This document shows, in pieces, positions 1 through 8,743 of a stretch of DNA of 64,000 nt. Numbering within the stretch: position 1 is the stretch's first letter; every line of letters starts with the position of its first letter. The translations under genes were made by a program, and so were the position numbers. The DNA lies in NCBI RefSeq assembly GCF_900107105.1, contig NZ_FNOT01000015.1, positions 1 to 64,000 of the forward strand, in the 5' to 3' direction. This DNA is from Geodermatophilus africanus. Lineage in GTDB: Bacteria > Actinomycetota > Actinomycetes > Mycobacteriales > Geodermatophilaceae. The notes below the pieces were generated by a model. The model was not told where the DNA came from. It was given only the letters and a program-made list of their open reading frames with translations, and did not search any database.

Positions 1-1
1 C

Positions 2-886
2 TGGATCCGGGTGGCCGGCTTCAGCATCCAGCCGGGCGAGTTCGCCAAGATCTGCCTGACCGTGTTCTTCGCCGCCTACCTGGTCGACAAGCGGGACGTC
101 CTGGCGCTGGCCAGCCGCCGGGTGATGGGCCTGGAACTGCCGCGGGGACGCGACCTCGGCCCGGTGCTGGTCGCCTGGATGCTGTCGATCCTGGTGCTCG
201 TCTTCGAGCGCGACCTGGGCAGCTCGCTGCTGCTGTTCGGCATCTTCGTAGTGATGCTCTACGTGGCCACCGAGCGGGCCAGCTGGCTGCTCATCGGCCT
301 GGGCCTGTTCGCCGCTGGCGCGCTCGTCGCGTACCAGATCTTCGGCCACGTGCAGCAGCGCGTGGACTCCTGGTTGGACCCCTTCGCGTACTACGACGGC
401 TCCGGCTTCCAGGTGGCGCAGGCGCTGTTCGGCCTGGGCACCGGCGGGCTGTTCGGCGCCGGGCTGGGCGGCGGCCGCCCCGACCAGGTCCCGGTCGCTA
501 AGAGCGACTTCATCGCCGCCGCGGTCGGTGAGGAGCTGGGCCTGTTCGGCCTGGTCGCGGTGATCATCGTCTACCTGGTGCTCGTCGAGCGCGGGCTGCG
601 CACCTCGCTGATCTGCCGGGACGCGTTCGGCAAGCTGCTGGCCGCGGGCCTGGCCTTCGCGATCGCCTGGCAGGTCTTCGTCGTCCTCGGCGGGGTCACC
701 GGCCTGCTGCCGCTGACCGGCCTGACCACGCCGTTCCTCGCCTACGGCGGCTCGTCGCTGGTGGCCAACTTCGTGCTGGTCGCCCTCCTGGTGCGGATCA
801 GCGACGCCGCCCGCCGCCCGGCCGCCCCCACCGGCCCGCCCAAACCCGCGCTCGGTGACGCCCCGACCGAGGTGGTGCAGACGTGA
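2..886 (+). CDS. rodA: RodA/FtsW-type SEDS glycosyltransferase, 5' truncated
   Basis: This is the C-terminal part of a SEDS membrane glycosyltransferase, which polymerises lipid II into glycan strands together with a class B penicillin-binding protein. The frame is open from base 2 and reads into a typical mid-protein segment (WIRVAGFSIQPGEFAKI), so the real start lies outside the window. About 294 residues remain, with several hydrophobic helices and the conserved GGRPDQVPVAKSDFIAAAVGEELG loop split around residues 150-175. The GTG at base 11 is only an internal codon. The stop overlaps the start of the next gene (GTGA), so the two are translationally coupled. Its partner PbpA and kinases PknA/PknB follow, as in other actinobacteria, which favours RodA over FtsW. 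Confidence 0.93.
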   Translation, partial: WIRVAGFSIQPGEFAKICLTVFFAAYLVDKRDVLALASRRVMGLELPRGRDLGPVLVAWMLSILVLVFERDLGSSLLLFGIFVVMLYVATERASWLLIGLGLFAAGALVAYQIFGHVQQRVDSWLDPFAYYDGSGFQVAQALFGLGTGGLFGAGLGGGRPDQVPVAKSDFIAAAVGEELGLFGLVAVIIVYLVLVERGLRTSLICRDAFGKLLAAGLAFAIAWQVFVVLGGVTGLLPLTGLTTPFLAYGGSSLVANFVLVALLVRISDAARRPAAPTGPPKPALGDAPTEVVQT

Positions 887-2325
887 ACGCCCCGCTGCGC
901 CGTGTCGCGATCAGCGTGCTCGTGCTCTTCACGCTGCTGATCGTCAACGTCAACGTCATCCAGGTCGTCCGCTCCGACGAGCTGCGCTCCGACGGCCGCA
1001 ACACCCGCGTGCTCGTCGAGGAGTACGACAGCGAGCGGGGCTCGATGGTCGTCGGCGGTACCGAGGTCGCCAACTCGGTCCCGACCGACGACCAGCTGAC
1101 CTACCTCCGGCAGTACGCGAACGGCCCGGTGTACGCCCCGGTCACCGGCTACTACTCCCTGGTGTACGGCAACTGGCAGTTGGAGCGGGCCGCCGACGAC
1201 GTGCTCTCCGGCGACGACGCCCGGCTGTTCACCCGGCGGCTGGCCGACCTGTTCACCGGGCGGGACCCCTCCGGCGGCGACGTCGTCCTGACCCTGGACA
1301 CCGCGGTGCAGGAGACGGCGATGGCCGGGCTCGAGGGGGTCACCGGCGCGGTCGTCGCCCTGGACCCCTCGACCGGGGCGGTGCTCGGCCTGGCGAGCAC
1401 CCCGACGTACGACCCGAACCAGCTCTCCAGCCACGAACCGGCCGCGATCCGCGAGTACGCCGAAGGGCTCGAGGCGCTGGAGATCGACCCGCGGCTGAAC
1501 CGGGCGATCGACGCGCGCTACTCACCCGGCTCGATCTTCAAGGTGGTCGTGTCGGCCGCTGCGCTGGCCGACGGCCAGTACACGTCCGACACCGTCATCC
1601 CGGCCCCTCAGGAGCTGGTCCTGCCGGGCACCTCGACGCCGCTGGAGAACTTCGGCGGCTCGGCGTGCGACCCGAGCGGCCGGCAGAGCCTGCTGGACGC
1701 CCTGACCGTCTCCTGCAACACCGCCTTCGCCCAGCTGGGCATCGACCTCGGCGAGGACCGCGTGCGGCAGATGGCCGAGGCGTTCGGCATCGACGGCGAG
1801 GGCTTCGACATCCCGCTGACCGTCGCGGACAGCACCCTCGGCGAGATCGAGAACGACGCCCAGCTCGGGGTCAGCTCGATCGGCCAGCAGGACGTGCAGC
1901 TCACCCCGCTGCAGGCGGCGATGATCGCCTCCGCGGTGGCCAACGACGGGACGCTGATGAGCCCCTACCTCGTCGACCAGGTGCGCGCGCCCGACCTGTC
2001 GGTCATCGACCAGACCGACCCCGAGGAGCTCAGCGAGCCGGTCTCGGCCGAGGTCGCCGACCAGCTGACCGAGATGATGACCAGCGTCGTGGAGAACGGC
2101 AGCGGTCGCCGGGCCCGGATCCCCGGCGTCACGGTCGCCGGCAAGACGGGGACGGCGGAGAACGCCGGGCCCGATCACAACTGGTTCATCGGGTTCGCCC
2201 CCGCCGACGACCCGCAGATCGCCGTGGCGGTCTTCGTGGCCAACGGCGGCGGCACGGGCGGCGACGTCTCCGCCCCCATCGCCCGGGACGTCATGCAGGC
2301 CTACCTCGACGGGCAGGGCGGCTGA
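883..2325 (+). CDS. pbpA: Class B penicillin-binding protein (transpeptidase) PbpA
   Basis: A 480-residue D,D-transpeptidase that cross-links peptidoglycan outside the membrane and probably works with the SEDS protein encoded just upstream. One N-terminal membrane anchor lies at about residues 6-28. The three penicillin-binding motifs are present: SPGSIFK (SxxK, near residue 214), SCN (near 276) and KTGT (near 420). The length fits actinobacterial PbpA, which lacks the long N-terminal module of larger PBPs. The GTG start overlaps the stop of rodA by four bases, and its own stop overlaps the ATG of pknA by one base, so rodA-pbpA-pknA form one tight operon. Confidence 0.95.
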   Translation: MNAPLRRVAISVLVLFTLLIVNVNVIQVVRSDELRSDGRNTRVLVEEYDSERGSMVVGGTEVANSVPTDDQLTYLRQYANGPVYAPVTGYYSLVYGNWQLERAADDVLSGDDARLFTRRLADLFTGRDPSGGDVVLTLDTAVQETAMAGLEGVTGAVVALDPSTGAVLGLASTPTYDPNQLSSHEPAAIREYAEGLEALEIDPRLNRAIDARYSPGSIFKVVVSAAALADGQYTSDTVIPAPQELVLPGTSTPLENFGGSACDPSGRQSLLDALTVSCNTAFAQLGIDLGEDRVRQMAEAFGIDGEGFDIPLTVADSTLGEIENDAQLGVSSIGQQDVQLTPLQAAMIASAVANDGTLMSPYLVDQVRAPDLSVIDQTDPEELSEPVSAEVADQLTEMMTSVVENGSGRRARIPGVTVAGKTGTAENAGPDHNWFIGFAPADDPQIAVAVFVANGGGTGGDVSAPIARDVMQAYLDGQGG

Positions 2326-4127
2326 TGACACTGTCGACCGGGACGATCCTCGCCGGCCGCTACGAGATCACCGCACCCATCGCCACCGGCGGTATGGGCG
2401 AGGTGTGGCGGGCGCGGGACCGCGTCCTCGACCGCGAGGTCGCCGCCAAGGTGCTCCGCAGCGAGTTCACCGGCGACCCGAGCTTCGTGGCCCGCTTCCG
2501 CAACGAGGCGCGGCACACGGCGGCGCTCTCCCACCCCAACATCGCGTCGGTCTACGACTACGGCGAGACCCTAGACGAGCGCGGCAGCCAGCTGGCCTTC
2601 CTCGTCATGGAGCTGGTCGAGGGCAAGCCGCTGGTCACGATCCTCCACGAGGAGGGCAAGCTCCCGGTCGACTGGACGCTGCACGTGCTCGGCCAGGCGG
2701 CCGACGGGCTCTCGGCGGCCCACCACGCCGGCGTCGTCCACCGCGACATCAAGCCGGGCAACCTCATCGTGCGCCCCGACGGCGTGGTGAAGCTGACCGA
2801 CTTCGGCATCGCGCGCGCCCGCGACGCCACACCGCTGACCCGCACCGGCATGGTCGTGGGCACCGCCCAGTACCTCTCCCCCGAGCAGGCGCAGGGCTTC
2901 GAGGTCACCGCCGCCTCCGACGTGTACTCCCTCGGCGTCGTCGGCTACGAGTGCCTGACCGGCGGCCGGCCCTTCGACGGGACGTCGCAGGTGGCCGTCG
3001 CGCTGGCACACATCAACCGCCCGCCGCCGCCGCTGCCGGCCAACGTCCCGCCGGCCGTGCGGCTGCTCATCGAGCGCGCCCTCGCCAAGGACCCGGCCGA
3101 CCGCTTCGCCGACGGCGCCGCCTTCGCCGCCGCGGTCCGGTCGGTGGCCTCCGGCAACGGCCTCGCCCCCGCCGCCGGGGCCGCCACGACCCCGCCGTAC
3201 CCGCAGGGGGCGGGCACCGCGCAGACCGAGGTCGTCGACGACCTCGCCGACTCCCGCACCCAGGTGCTGGGTGCCGCCTCCGCCGGCGGAGCCGCCGTGA
3301 CCGGCGCGCGCACGTCGGCGGGCGCGATGCCACCGCTGCGCCGTACCAGCGACGACGACGAGGACAGCCGGTACGCCGCACCGCCTCCGGACGACGACCG
3401 CCGTCGCGGGCCCTGGGTGTGGCTGGTCGCCGGGCTGCTGCTGCTCGCGCTGCTGGGTGGCGGGGTGTGGGCCCTGACCCGCGGCGACGACGCCGCGACG
3501 AACGACGACGCCGCCCCCACCACCTCGGCGCGCGCCACCTCGGACCCGGCCGCCGAGACCGTGTTCGTCGACAGCGCCGGCTACGTCGGCGAGCCCGTCG
3601 ACGACATCGAGCAGGCCCTCACCGACGATGGACTCCAGGTCGTGACGGAGGAGGCCACCGCCGCGCAGCTGGCCGAGCTGGGCCAGGCGCTGGACGCGGG
3701 CGACGTCGTCACCACCGACCCGTTCGCCCAGGACGTGGCGCTGGGCTCCACCGTCACGCTCTACTACGCCGCCGACGACTTCGCGCCCGGCACGGGGGAC
3801 GAGGACCCCGGCACCACGGACGAGCCCCCGGCCCAGCAGACCACCCAGGCCCCGCCGCAGACGACCGCCCCGGCCCCGAACACCTCGCGTGGCAACGCGA
3901 CGACCTCGTCCGCGCCCGCGCCTGCGCCGAGCACGTCTGCCTCCACCGCCACGACGCCGAGCCGGCCCGCCGACGAGGACGAGGAGGACGCAGCGCCCGG
4001 CACGCCGGCGCCCGAGCCCCAACCGGGTGCGCCGGTCCCCGACGGTGCGGGTGGCGGCGCCGGCCGGGGTCCGGACGAGGACCCGGGCCAGGCAGCGGGG
4101 CAGCTGGACACGGACCCGGCCGGGTGA
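2325..4127 (+). CDS. pknA: Ser/Thr protein kinase PknA with single PASTA-like domain
   Basis: A 600-residue receptor-type Ser/Thr kinase. The kinase domain spans about residues 12-275, with the glycine loop IATGGMGEVW, Lys in VAAKVL, HRDIKPGN near 138 and DFG near 159. A single membrane helix follows at about 362-382. Outside the membrane there is one PASTA-like unit (about 405-485), then a tail of roughly 115 residues rich in Pro, Thr, Ala and acidic residues. Mycobacterial PknA has no PASTA repeat, so the extra module is notable. The ATG overlaps the pbpA stop (TGATG). PknA and PknB control septation and cell-wall synthesis in actinobacteria. Confidence 0.93.
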   Translation: MTLSTGTILAGRYEITAPIATGGMGEVWRARDRVLDREVAAKVLRSEFTGDPSFVARFRNEARHTAALSHPNIASVYDYGETLDERGSQLAFLVMELVEGKPLVTILHEEGKLPVDWTLHVLGQAADGLSAAHHAGVVHRDIKPGNLIVRPDGVVKLTDFGIARARDATPLTRTGMVVGTAQYLSPEQAQGFEVTAASDVYSLGVVGYECLTGGRPFDGTSQVAVALAHINRPPPPLPANVPPAVRLLIERALAKDPADRFADGAAFAAAVRSVASGNGLAPAAGAATTPPYPQGAGTAQTEVVDDLADSRTQVLGAASAGGAAVTGARTSAGAMPPLRRTSDDDEDSRYAAPPPDDDRRRGPWVWLVAGLLLLALLGGGVWALTRGDDAATNDDAAPTTSARATSDPAAETVFVDSAGYVGEPVDDIEQALTDDGLQVVTEEATAAQLAELGQALDAGDVVTTDPFAQDVALGSTVTLYYAADDFAPGTGDEDPGTTDEPPAQQTTQAPPQTTAPAPNTSRGNATTSSAPAPAPSTSASTATTPSRPADEDEEDAAPGTPAPEPQPGAPVPDGAGGGAGRGPDEDPGQAAGQLDTDPAG

Positions 4128-4254
4128 CCGTCCTCCCTCGCGCCGCCCAGGTCCGGCCGGCCGCGGCGGTTACGCTGCCCGGCGGCCCGCCCGTCCGCTG
4201 CGCTCGGCCGGGCCGCGCCCGGACGCAGGACTGCACCGCCCGAGAGGACCTCCG

Positions 4255-6189
4255 ATGACCACGCCTCCAGTGCTCGGCGAGCGCTACGAGATCGGCGGGG
4301 TGCTCGGCCGCGGCGGCATGGCCGAGGTGCACCGCGGCCGCGACCTGCGCCTCGGCCGCGAGGTGGCAGTCAAGGTGCTCCGCAGCGACCTCGCCCGCGA
4401 CCCCTCCTTCCAGGTCCGCTTCCGCCGAGAGGCGCAGGCCGCGGCCTCGCTGAACCACCCGGCGATCGTCGCCGTCTACGACACCGGTGAGGACCGCTCG
4501 TCGAGCGGCGCGACGCCGTACATCGTCATGGAGTACGTCGAGGGCGAGACCCTGCGCGACGTGCTGCGCCGGGAGGGCGTGCTCTCCCCGGAGCGGGCGA
4601 TGACCTTCGCGGCCGACATCTGCGCCGCCCTGGACTTCAGCCACCGCAACGGCATCGTGCACCGCGACGTCAAGCCCGGCAACGTGATGATCACGCCCGA
4701 GGGCACGGTCAAGGTCATGGACTTCGGCATCGCCCGCGCGGTGTCGGACTCCGCGGCCACCATGACCTCCACCGCCGCGGTGATAGGGACCGCCCAGTAC
4801 CTCTCCCCCGAGCAGGCCCGCGGCGAGAGCGTCGACGCCCGCTCGGACGTCTACTCGGTCGGCTGCCTCCTCTACGAGCTGGTCACGGGCGCCCCGCCGT
4901 TCACCGGCGACTCCCCGGTCTCGGTGGCCTACCAGCACGTCCGCGAGGACCCGAGGCTGCCGTCGTCGGTCAACCCGGGGATCCCCGCGGACCTCGACGC
5001 CATCCTGCTCAAGGCGCTGAGCAAGAACCCGGCCAACCGCTACCAGTCGGCCGCGGAGATGCGCAACGACCTGCTGCGGTCGCTCGCCGGCCAGCGGGTC
5101 GAGGCCACGCCGGTGATGGGCGACGCCGAGAAGACCGCCATCATCGGTGCCCCGCCCGGCGGGTACGGCGACGGCGACTGGGACGACGAGGACGACGGCA
5201 AGCGCCGGCGCAACCGCGTCATCGCCGCGGTGATCGCCAGCCTGCTGATCATCGGCGGCGTCGTCGCCGTGGCGCTGCTGGTCAACTCCGGCGACGACGA
5301 GCCCGCGGCCGAACCCACGGCGACGCAGGTGAGCGTGCCGAACGTCGCGGGGCAGGACCAAGCGACGGCGACCCAGAATCTCGAGGCCGCCGGGCTGACC
5401 GTCGGCGAGGTGACCCAGCAGGTCACCCAGGACGTGTCCCAGGAGGGCACCGTGCTGGGCACCGACCCGTCCAGCGGCACCCAGGTGGCCGAGGGGACCG
5501 CCGTCGACCTGGCCGTCGGCGTCGGACCGGACACGGTCGAGGTCCCGGCCGTCGTCGGGCTGGACGTCGACCGCGCCGAGACGACGCTGGGGAACGCGGG
5601 CTTCTCGGATGTGCAGACCGAGGAGATCGACTCCCTCTCCCCCGCCGACCAGGTCGTCGACGTCAGCCCCGGTGAGGGCCAGTCGGTCGACCCGAGCACC
5701 ACCGTGACGCTGCAGGTGTCCGACGGCGACGCCGAGGTGCCCGACGTCACCGGCCAGCAGCAGGCCGCCGCCACCCAGGAGCTGCGGAGCGCGGGGTTCA
5801 CCAACGTCACGCCCGAGCAGGTCGAGTCCCCGCAGCCCGAGGGCACCGTCATCGGGACTGACCCCTCCCCCGGCGAGCAGGCCTCCGCGGACGACCCGAT
5901 CACGCTGCAGGTCTCCAGCGGCCCGGCCGAGGACCCGCGGCCGACCGTGCCGGTCGTGACGAACCAGCCGTCTGCCGCGGCGGCCGTCAGCGCACTCAGG
6001 GCGGCCGGCTTCACGAATGTCGGCGTGGTCGACACCGCCGGGAACGAAGCCGACCCGTCATCGGCGACCGCGATCGTGGGCACCGACCCGCCTGCCGAGA
6101 GCCGGGCCGATGCGAACGACCGCATCCTGCTGGTGATCCAGGTGCCTGAAGCACCCACCCCTGGCGGTGACCCGGGCATCGAGGACTAG
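4255..6189 (+). CDS. pknB: Ser/Thr protein kinase PknB with four PASTA repeats
   Basis: A 644-residue PASTA kinase. The kinase domain covers about residues 11-270, with GRGGMAEV, VAVKVL, HRDVKPGN near 136 and DFG near 155. One membrane helix lies at about 321-343. Four PASTA repeats follow at roughly 359-425, 427-492, 494-558 and 561-634; these normally bind muropeptides or lipid II at the septum. The start is set by a GAGAGGA ribosome site six bases before the ATG. The 127-base gap after pknA is unusual in this otherwise overlapping operon. Candidate partners encoded in this window include CwlM and the MurJ-linked pseudokinase. Confidence 0.96.
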   Translation: MTTPPVLGERYEIGGVLGRGGMAEVHRGRDLRLGREVAVKVLRSDLARDPSFQVRFRREAQAAASLNHPAIVAVYDTGEDRSSSGATPYIVMEYVEGETLRDVLRREGVLSPERAMTFAADICAALDFSHRNGIVHRDVKPGNVMITPEGTVKVMDFGIARAVSDSAATMTSTAAVIGTAQYLSPEQARGESVDARSDVYSVGCLLYELVTGAPPFTGDSPVSVAYQHVREDPRLPSSVNPGIPADLDAILLKALSKNPANRYQSAAEMRNDLLRSLAGQRVEATPVMGDAEKTAIIGAPPGGYGDGDWDDEDDGKRRRNRVIAAVIASLLIIGGVVAVALLVNSGDDEPAAEPTATQVSVPNVAGQDQATATQNLEAAGLTVGEVTQQVTQDVSQEGTVLGTDPSSGTQVAEGTAVDLAVGVGPDTVEVPAVVGLDVDRAETTLGNAGFSDVQTEEIDSLSPADQVVDVSPGEGQSVDPSTTVTLQVSDGDAEVPDVTGQQQAAATQELRSAGFTNVTPEQVESPQPEGTVIGTDPSPGEQASADDPITLQVSSGPAEDPRPTVPVVTNQPSAAAAVSALRAAGFTNVGVVDTAGNEADPSSATAIVGTDPPAESRADANDRILLVIQVPEAPTPGGDPGIED

Positions 6190-6229
6190 CGGCAGGACGA
6201 GGGCAGGACCCTTCCCCGCAATGGGGAGG

Positions 6230-6260
6230 AGGGCCCTTCCCGCACCGGGGGAAGGGCCCT
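6230..6260 (+). terminator. pknB terminator hairpin
   Basis: A perfect 12-bp inverted repeat (AGGGCCCTTCCC with its complement) around a 7-base loop lies about 40 bases after the pknB stop. There is no T-tract, as is common in high-GC actinobacteria. It sits between the convergent pknB and pabA genes. Confidence 0.75.
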
Positions 6261-6327
6261 GCATCGTCCCGGCCCCGTCCAGGGGCCCGCCCCGAGCGTG
6301 CGAGGGGTGGGGAGGACGGGGTCCTCT
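6261..6327. repeat. Intergenic GC hairpin element abutting the pabA stop
   Basis: Outer arms GGCCCCGTCC (6271-6280) and GGACGGGGTCC (6314-6324) enclose an inner 7-bp stem (6287-6293 with 6304-6310) whose loop is GAGCGTGCGA. Read from pabA, the element begins AGAGGACC straight after the TGA stop. It may act as the 3' end signal of pabA. Confidence 0.75.
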
Positions 6328-6984
6328 TCAGCCCGTCGTGGCGACCGTGGTCAGCCGGTGGGCCGCGGCGCCGGCCGCCTCGACGACGGCCGGGTCGGGC
6401 GCCAGGCCACAGGCCTCCAGCCAGGTGGCGAGCATCCGGTGGCCGCCCTCGGTGAGCACCGACTCGGGGTGGAACTGCACGCCCTCGATGGGCAGCTCGC
6501 GGTGCCGCAGCGCCATCACGATGCCCGAGGGCGTCGTCCCGGTGACCTCCAGCTCGGCGGGCACGGTGTCGCGGTCGACGGCCAGCGAGTGGTACCGGGT
6601 GGCGGTGAACGGCGAGGGCAGCCCGGCCAGCACGCCGGCGCCCTCGTGCACCACCTGGCTGGTCTTGCCGTGCAGCAGCTCGGGCGCGCGGACGACCTCC
6701 GCGCCGAACGCCTCGCCGATCGCCTGGTGGCCCAGGCAGACGCCCAGGACCGGCGTGCCCGCCTCCGCGGCGGCCCGCACCATCGGCACGGTCACGCCCG
6801 CGTCGGTCGGCGTCCCCGGCCCCGGGGAGAGCAGCACCCCGGCCACGTCGAGGTCGGGCAGCTCGTCGACGGTGACGGCGTCGTTGCGGCGGACGACGCA
6901 CTCGACGCCCAGCTGGCCCAGGTACTGGACCAGGTTGTAGACGAAGCTGTCGAAGTTGTCGACGACGAGGACGGGACGGCTCAC
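6328..6984 (-). CDS. pabA: Anthranilate/aminodeoxychorismate synthase glutamine amidotransferase
   Basis: A 218-residue class I glutamine amidotransferase that releases ammonia from glutamine for anthranilate or 4-amino-4-deoxychorismate synthesis. The nucleophile elbow GVCLGHQ and the C-terminal FHPES His/Glu pair form the catalytic triad, and the N-terminal VDNFDSFVYNL motif is typical of the TrpG/PabA family. No synthase component I is encoded nearby, so tryptophan versus folate use cannot be settled. The equivalent gene beside pknB in Mycobacterium is called trpG. The GTG start follows a G-rich ribosome site. The gene converges with pknB. Confidence 0.92.
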   Translation of the reverse strand: MSRPVLVVDNFDSFVYNLVQYLGQLGVECVVRRNDAVTVDELPDLDVAGVLLSPGPGTPTDAGVTVPMVRAAAEAGTPVLGVCLGHQAIGEAFGAEVVRAPELLHGKTSQVVHEGAGVLAGLPSPFTATRYHSLAVDRDTVPAELEVTGTTPSGIVMALRHRELPIEGVQFHPESVLTEGGHRMLATWLEACGLAPDPAVVEAAGAAAHRLTTVATTG

Positions 6985-7000
6985 GCCCCCTGTCTACCAA

Positions 7001-7055
7001 AAGGACCCCGTGCCCCCCACTGCTCGCAAGCTCACAGCGGGACCCTGCACGGGGC
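7001..7055. repeat. Intergenic GC element between DUF881 gene and pabA
   Basis: The plus strand reads AAGGACCCCGTG, then a hairpin whose loop is TCGCAAGCTC (the complement of GAGCTTGCGA), then CACGGGGCC. It fills the gap between the DUF881 stop and the pabA start, so it could form a 3' end for the former or sit in the leader of the latter. Confidence 0.65.
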
Positions 7056-7823
7056 CTAACCGGCAGCCGCTGTGGCGTACTCCATGGCCGGCGGGCCCTC
7101 GTAGGCCGGCAGCGTGAGCTCCCCGCGCTGCTGGACGGCGAAGCCCAGCCCGAAGTCCTCGACCGCCTGCTGGAACACCTGGACCTGCGGCGACGCGGCC
7201 AGCTGGGCGCGGATCGCGTCGACGTCCCCGATGGCGGTGACCACGAACGGCGGGGACCAGGTGCGGCCGTGCAGCAGCAGCACGTTGCCGACGCAGCGGA
7301 CGGCGCTGGTCGCGATGAGCCGCTGGTCCATGATCGCCACTGCGTCCGCGCCGGCGGCCCACACGGCGTTCACGACGGCCTGCACGTCGGACTGGTGGAT
7401 GACGACGTCGTCGGGCCGGGCGCCCATGGGCAGCGAGCCGTCGGGCCGCCGCGGGGCGTCGTCCAGGGTAATCTGCACACCCAGGCCGGTGAGGGCCACC
7501 AGACCCGCCGAGAGGGCCCCGGCGTCCCCGGCGTCGCGGGCGGCCGCCACGTCGCCGTCGCGGGACGCCGCCTGGTCGGTGAGGGCCTGCACCTGCGCCT
7601 GCAGCGCCTCCAGCTGCTCCTCCTGCGAGGCGACGGCCTCCTCCCGGGCGGGGATGAGGGCGGACAGCTCGGTGGCCTCCCCGCCGCGGAGGTCGGTGCC
7701 CTGCGCGGTCTGGCTGGAGGTGGCGAACAGCAGCCCCGCGGCCAGCGCCACCACGGGCACGAGGGCGGCCCAGGCGGTACCCCCACGGGTCATCCGCAGG
7801 CGCAGGGTGCGGGCTGTGGCCAC
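7056..7823 (-). CDS. DUF881 family membrane-anchored protein
   Basis: A 255-residue protein with an N-terminal membrane helix (about residues 15-35, WAALVPVVALAAGLLFATS), a coiled-coil stretch (about 55-95, rich in Glu, Gln and Ala) and a C-terminal DUF881 domain. DUF881 proteins are found next to crgA and pknB in actinobacteria and are linked to division by context only; the biochemical role is unknown. A TAAGCT box at 7830-7835 lies six bases before the GTG start with no ribosome site, which points to leaderless expression. The start is divergent from crgA, 68 bases away. Confidence 0.9.
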   Translation of the reverse strand: MATARTLRLRMTRGGTAWAALVPVVALAAGLLFATSSQTAQGTDLRGGEATELSALIPAREEAVASQEEQLEALQAQVQALTDQAASRDGDVAAARDAGDAGALSAGLVALTGLGVQITLDDAPRRPDGSLPMGARPDDVVIHQSDVQAVVNAVWAAGADAVAIMDQRLIATSAVRCVGNVLLLHGRTWSPPFVVTAIGDVDAIRAQLAASPQVQVFQQAVEDFGLGFAVQQRGELTLPAYEGPPAMEYATAAAG

Positions 7824-7829
7824 ACCCGC

Positions 7830-7839
7830 AGCTTAGGCT
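7830..7839. promoter_or_regulatory. Divergent -10 boxes for DUF881 gene and crgA
   Basis: On the minus strand TAAGCT (7830-7835) stands six bases from the DUF881 GTG. On the plus strand TAGGCT (7834-7839) overlaps it and would give crgA a leader of about 45 bases. No clear -35 hexamers are visible. Confidence 0.5.
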
Positions 7840-7891
7840 GGGGAACCGTCACGGCCGGTCGCGACGGACCGGCCCCGGAGGGAGTCCATCG

Positions 7892-8164
7892 GTGCCGAAG
7901 TCCAAGGTGCGCAAGAAGTCGGTCTACACGCCGCCGCAGGGCACCCTGCAGTCGGGGACGGCGAGCGCGCGGGCCGTCCAGCCCAGCCCGCGCTGGTACG
8001 CCCCGCTCATGGTCACCCTCATGCTGCTGGGGCTGCTGTGGATCGTCGTGTTCTACGTCGCGGGTGACCGGATCCCGGTCATGTCCGGCCTGAACGCCGG
8101 GAACTTCCTGATCGGCTTCGGCCTCATGGTGGCCGGCCTGGTCATGTCGATGCGCTGGCGCTGA
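7892..8164 (+). CDS. crgA: Cell division protein CrgA
   Basis: A 90-residue protein of the CrgA family, an actinobacterial septal membrane protein that interacts with FtsZ, FtsI and other divisome parts. The basic N-terminus (MPKSKVRKKSVYTPP) is followed by two membrane helices at about residues 37-56 and 66-85, ending in MRWR; this is the usual size and layout. The GTG start is supported by a GGAGGGAG ribosome site about seven bases upstream. Its position near the pknB/pbpA/rodA block is the conserved one. Confidence 0.96.
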   Translation: MPKSKVRKKSVYTPPQGTLQSGTASARAVQPSPRWYAPLMVTLMLLGLLWIVVFYVAGDRIPVMSGLNAGNFLIGFGLMVAGLVMSMRWR

Positions 8165-8280
8165 AGACAGGACCTGCTGCCCCCACCGGTGAAGGACCCC
8201 GTCCTCCTCAGCCCTCGCGAGCTCGGGGCGAGCCTCGGGCCAAGGCCCGCGGCGGGCCCCTGAAGCAGGGCCGGTGAGCA
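8165..8280. repeat. Intergenic GC element after the crgA stop
   Basis: Starts AGACAGGACC directly after the crgA TGA and contains AAGGACCCCGTCC and the loop TCGCGAGCTC flanked by CCC/GGG. Here the anchored gene is on the plus strand, so the element follows the stop codon whatever the strand. Confidence 0.65.
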
Positions 8281-8286
8281 TCCTCC

Positions 8287-8318
8287 GCGGCCCCCGTCCC
8301 ACCCGGGACGGGGGCCGT
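8287..8318 (+). terminator. Strong hairpin terminator downstream of crgA
   Basis: A perfect 13-bp stem of the type GGCCCCCGTCCC/GGGACGGGGGCC closes on a four-base ACCC loop, plus a possible G-U pair at the base. It lies 123 bases after the crgA stop and is not followed by a T-run. Confidence 0.8.
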
Positions 8319-8344
8319 TCACTTGTGACCGCCCGGATACGCAC

Positions 8345-8570
8345 AGTGCTGTACACAGGCCGCGCTGTGCACAGCCGGCCGGCGCTGTCCACAGGTCGAC
8401 AAAGCGCTCAACCCCCAGGGTTGTCCACGACGTGTGGAGAACGCCTGTTCGACCACACGCCGCTGACCTGCGGTTCCACCACGAGTGGGACAGATGTGAC
8501 GAGAAGGGCGGCCGGGTAACTACAGCGGTGCAAGTCCATCCCCAGCTGTGCACACAGCTGTGGACGAGTC
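8345..8570. promoter_or_regulatory. Cluster of DnaA-box-like sites
   Basis: Against TTGTCCACA, four sites match at eight of nine positions: 8385-8393 (plus), 8421-8429 (plus), 8433-8441 (minus) and 8559-8567 (minus). Weaker CTGTGCACA/CTGTACACA forms lie at 8349, 8365 and 8546. The tract is noncoding, bracketed by two terminators, and about 22 kb from oriC. No convincing gene is present between 8165 and 8743. Confidence 0.6.
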
Positions 8571-8689
8571 GACATGGCGGCAGCCGGCGGACGGCCCCGC
8601 GCTCGCCGTCCGGCTCGCGCTGTGGTAGCGCGACACGCGGCCTGACCACGGCGAATCCGCTCCTCCACCGGCGCCGTCCCCGCGGACGG

Positions 8690-8726
8690 CGACGGCCCCC
8701 GGTCCACGCGGGACCGGGGGCCGTCG
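8690..8726 (-). terminator. Thiolase terminator hairpin
   Basis: A perfect 16-bp stem (8690-8705 with 8711-8726) around a five-base loop ACGCG begins 18 bases beyond the thiolase stop. It is among the longest perfect stems in the window. Confidence 0.85.
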
Positions 8727-8743
8727 TCCGGGGGGACTGTGGA

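Noticed and set aside
2405..4258. Long Arg/Pro/Gly-rich frames opposite or overlapping pknA, gyrB, ponA and other genes
   Set aside because: Typical shadows of GC-rich codon use, with no domain, start signal or hydrophobic pattern.
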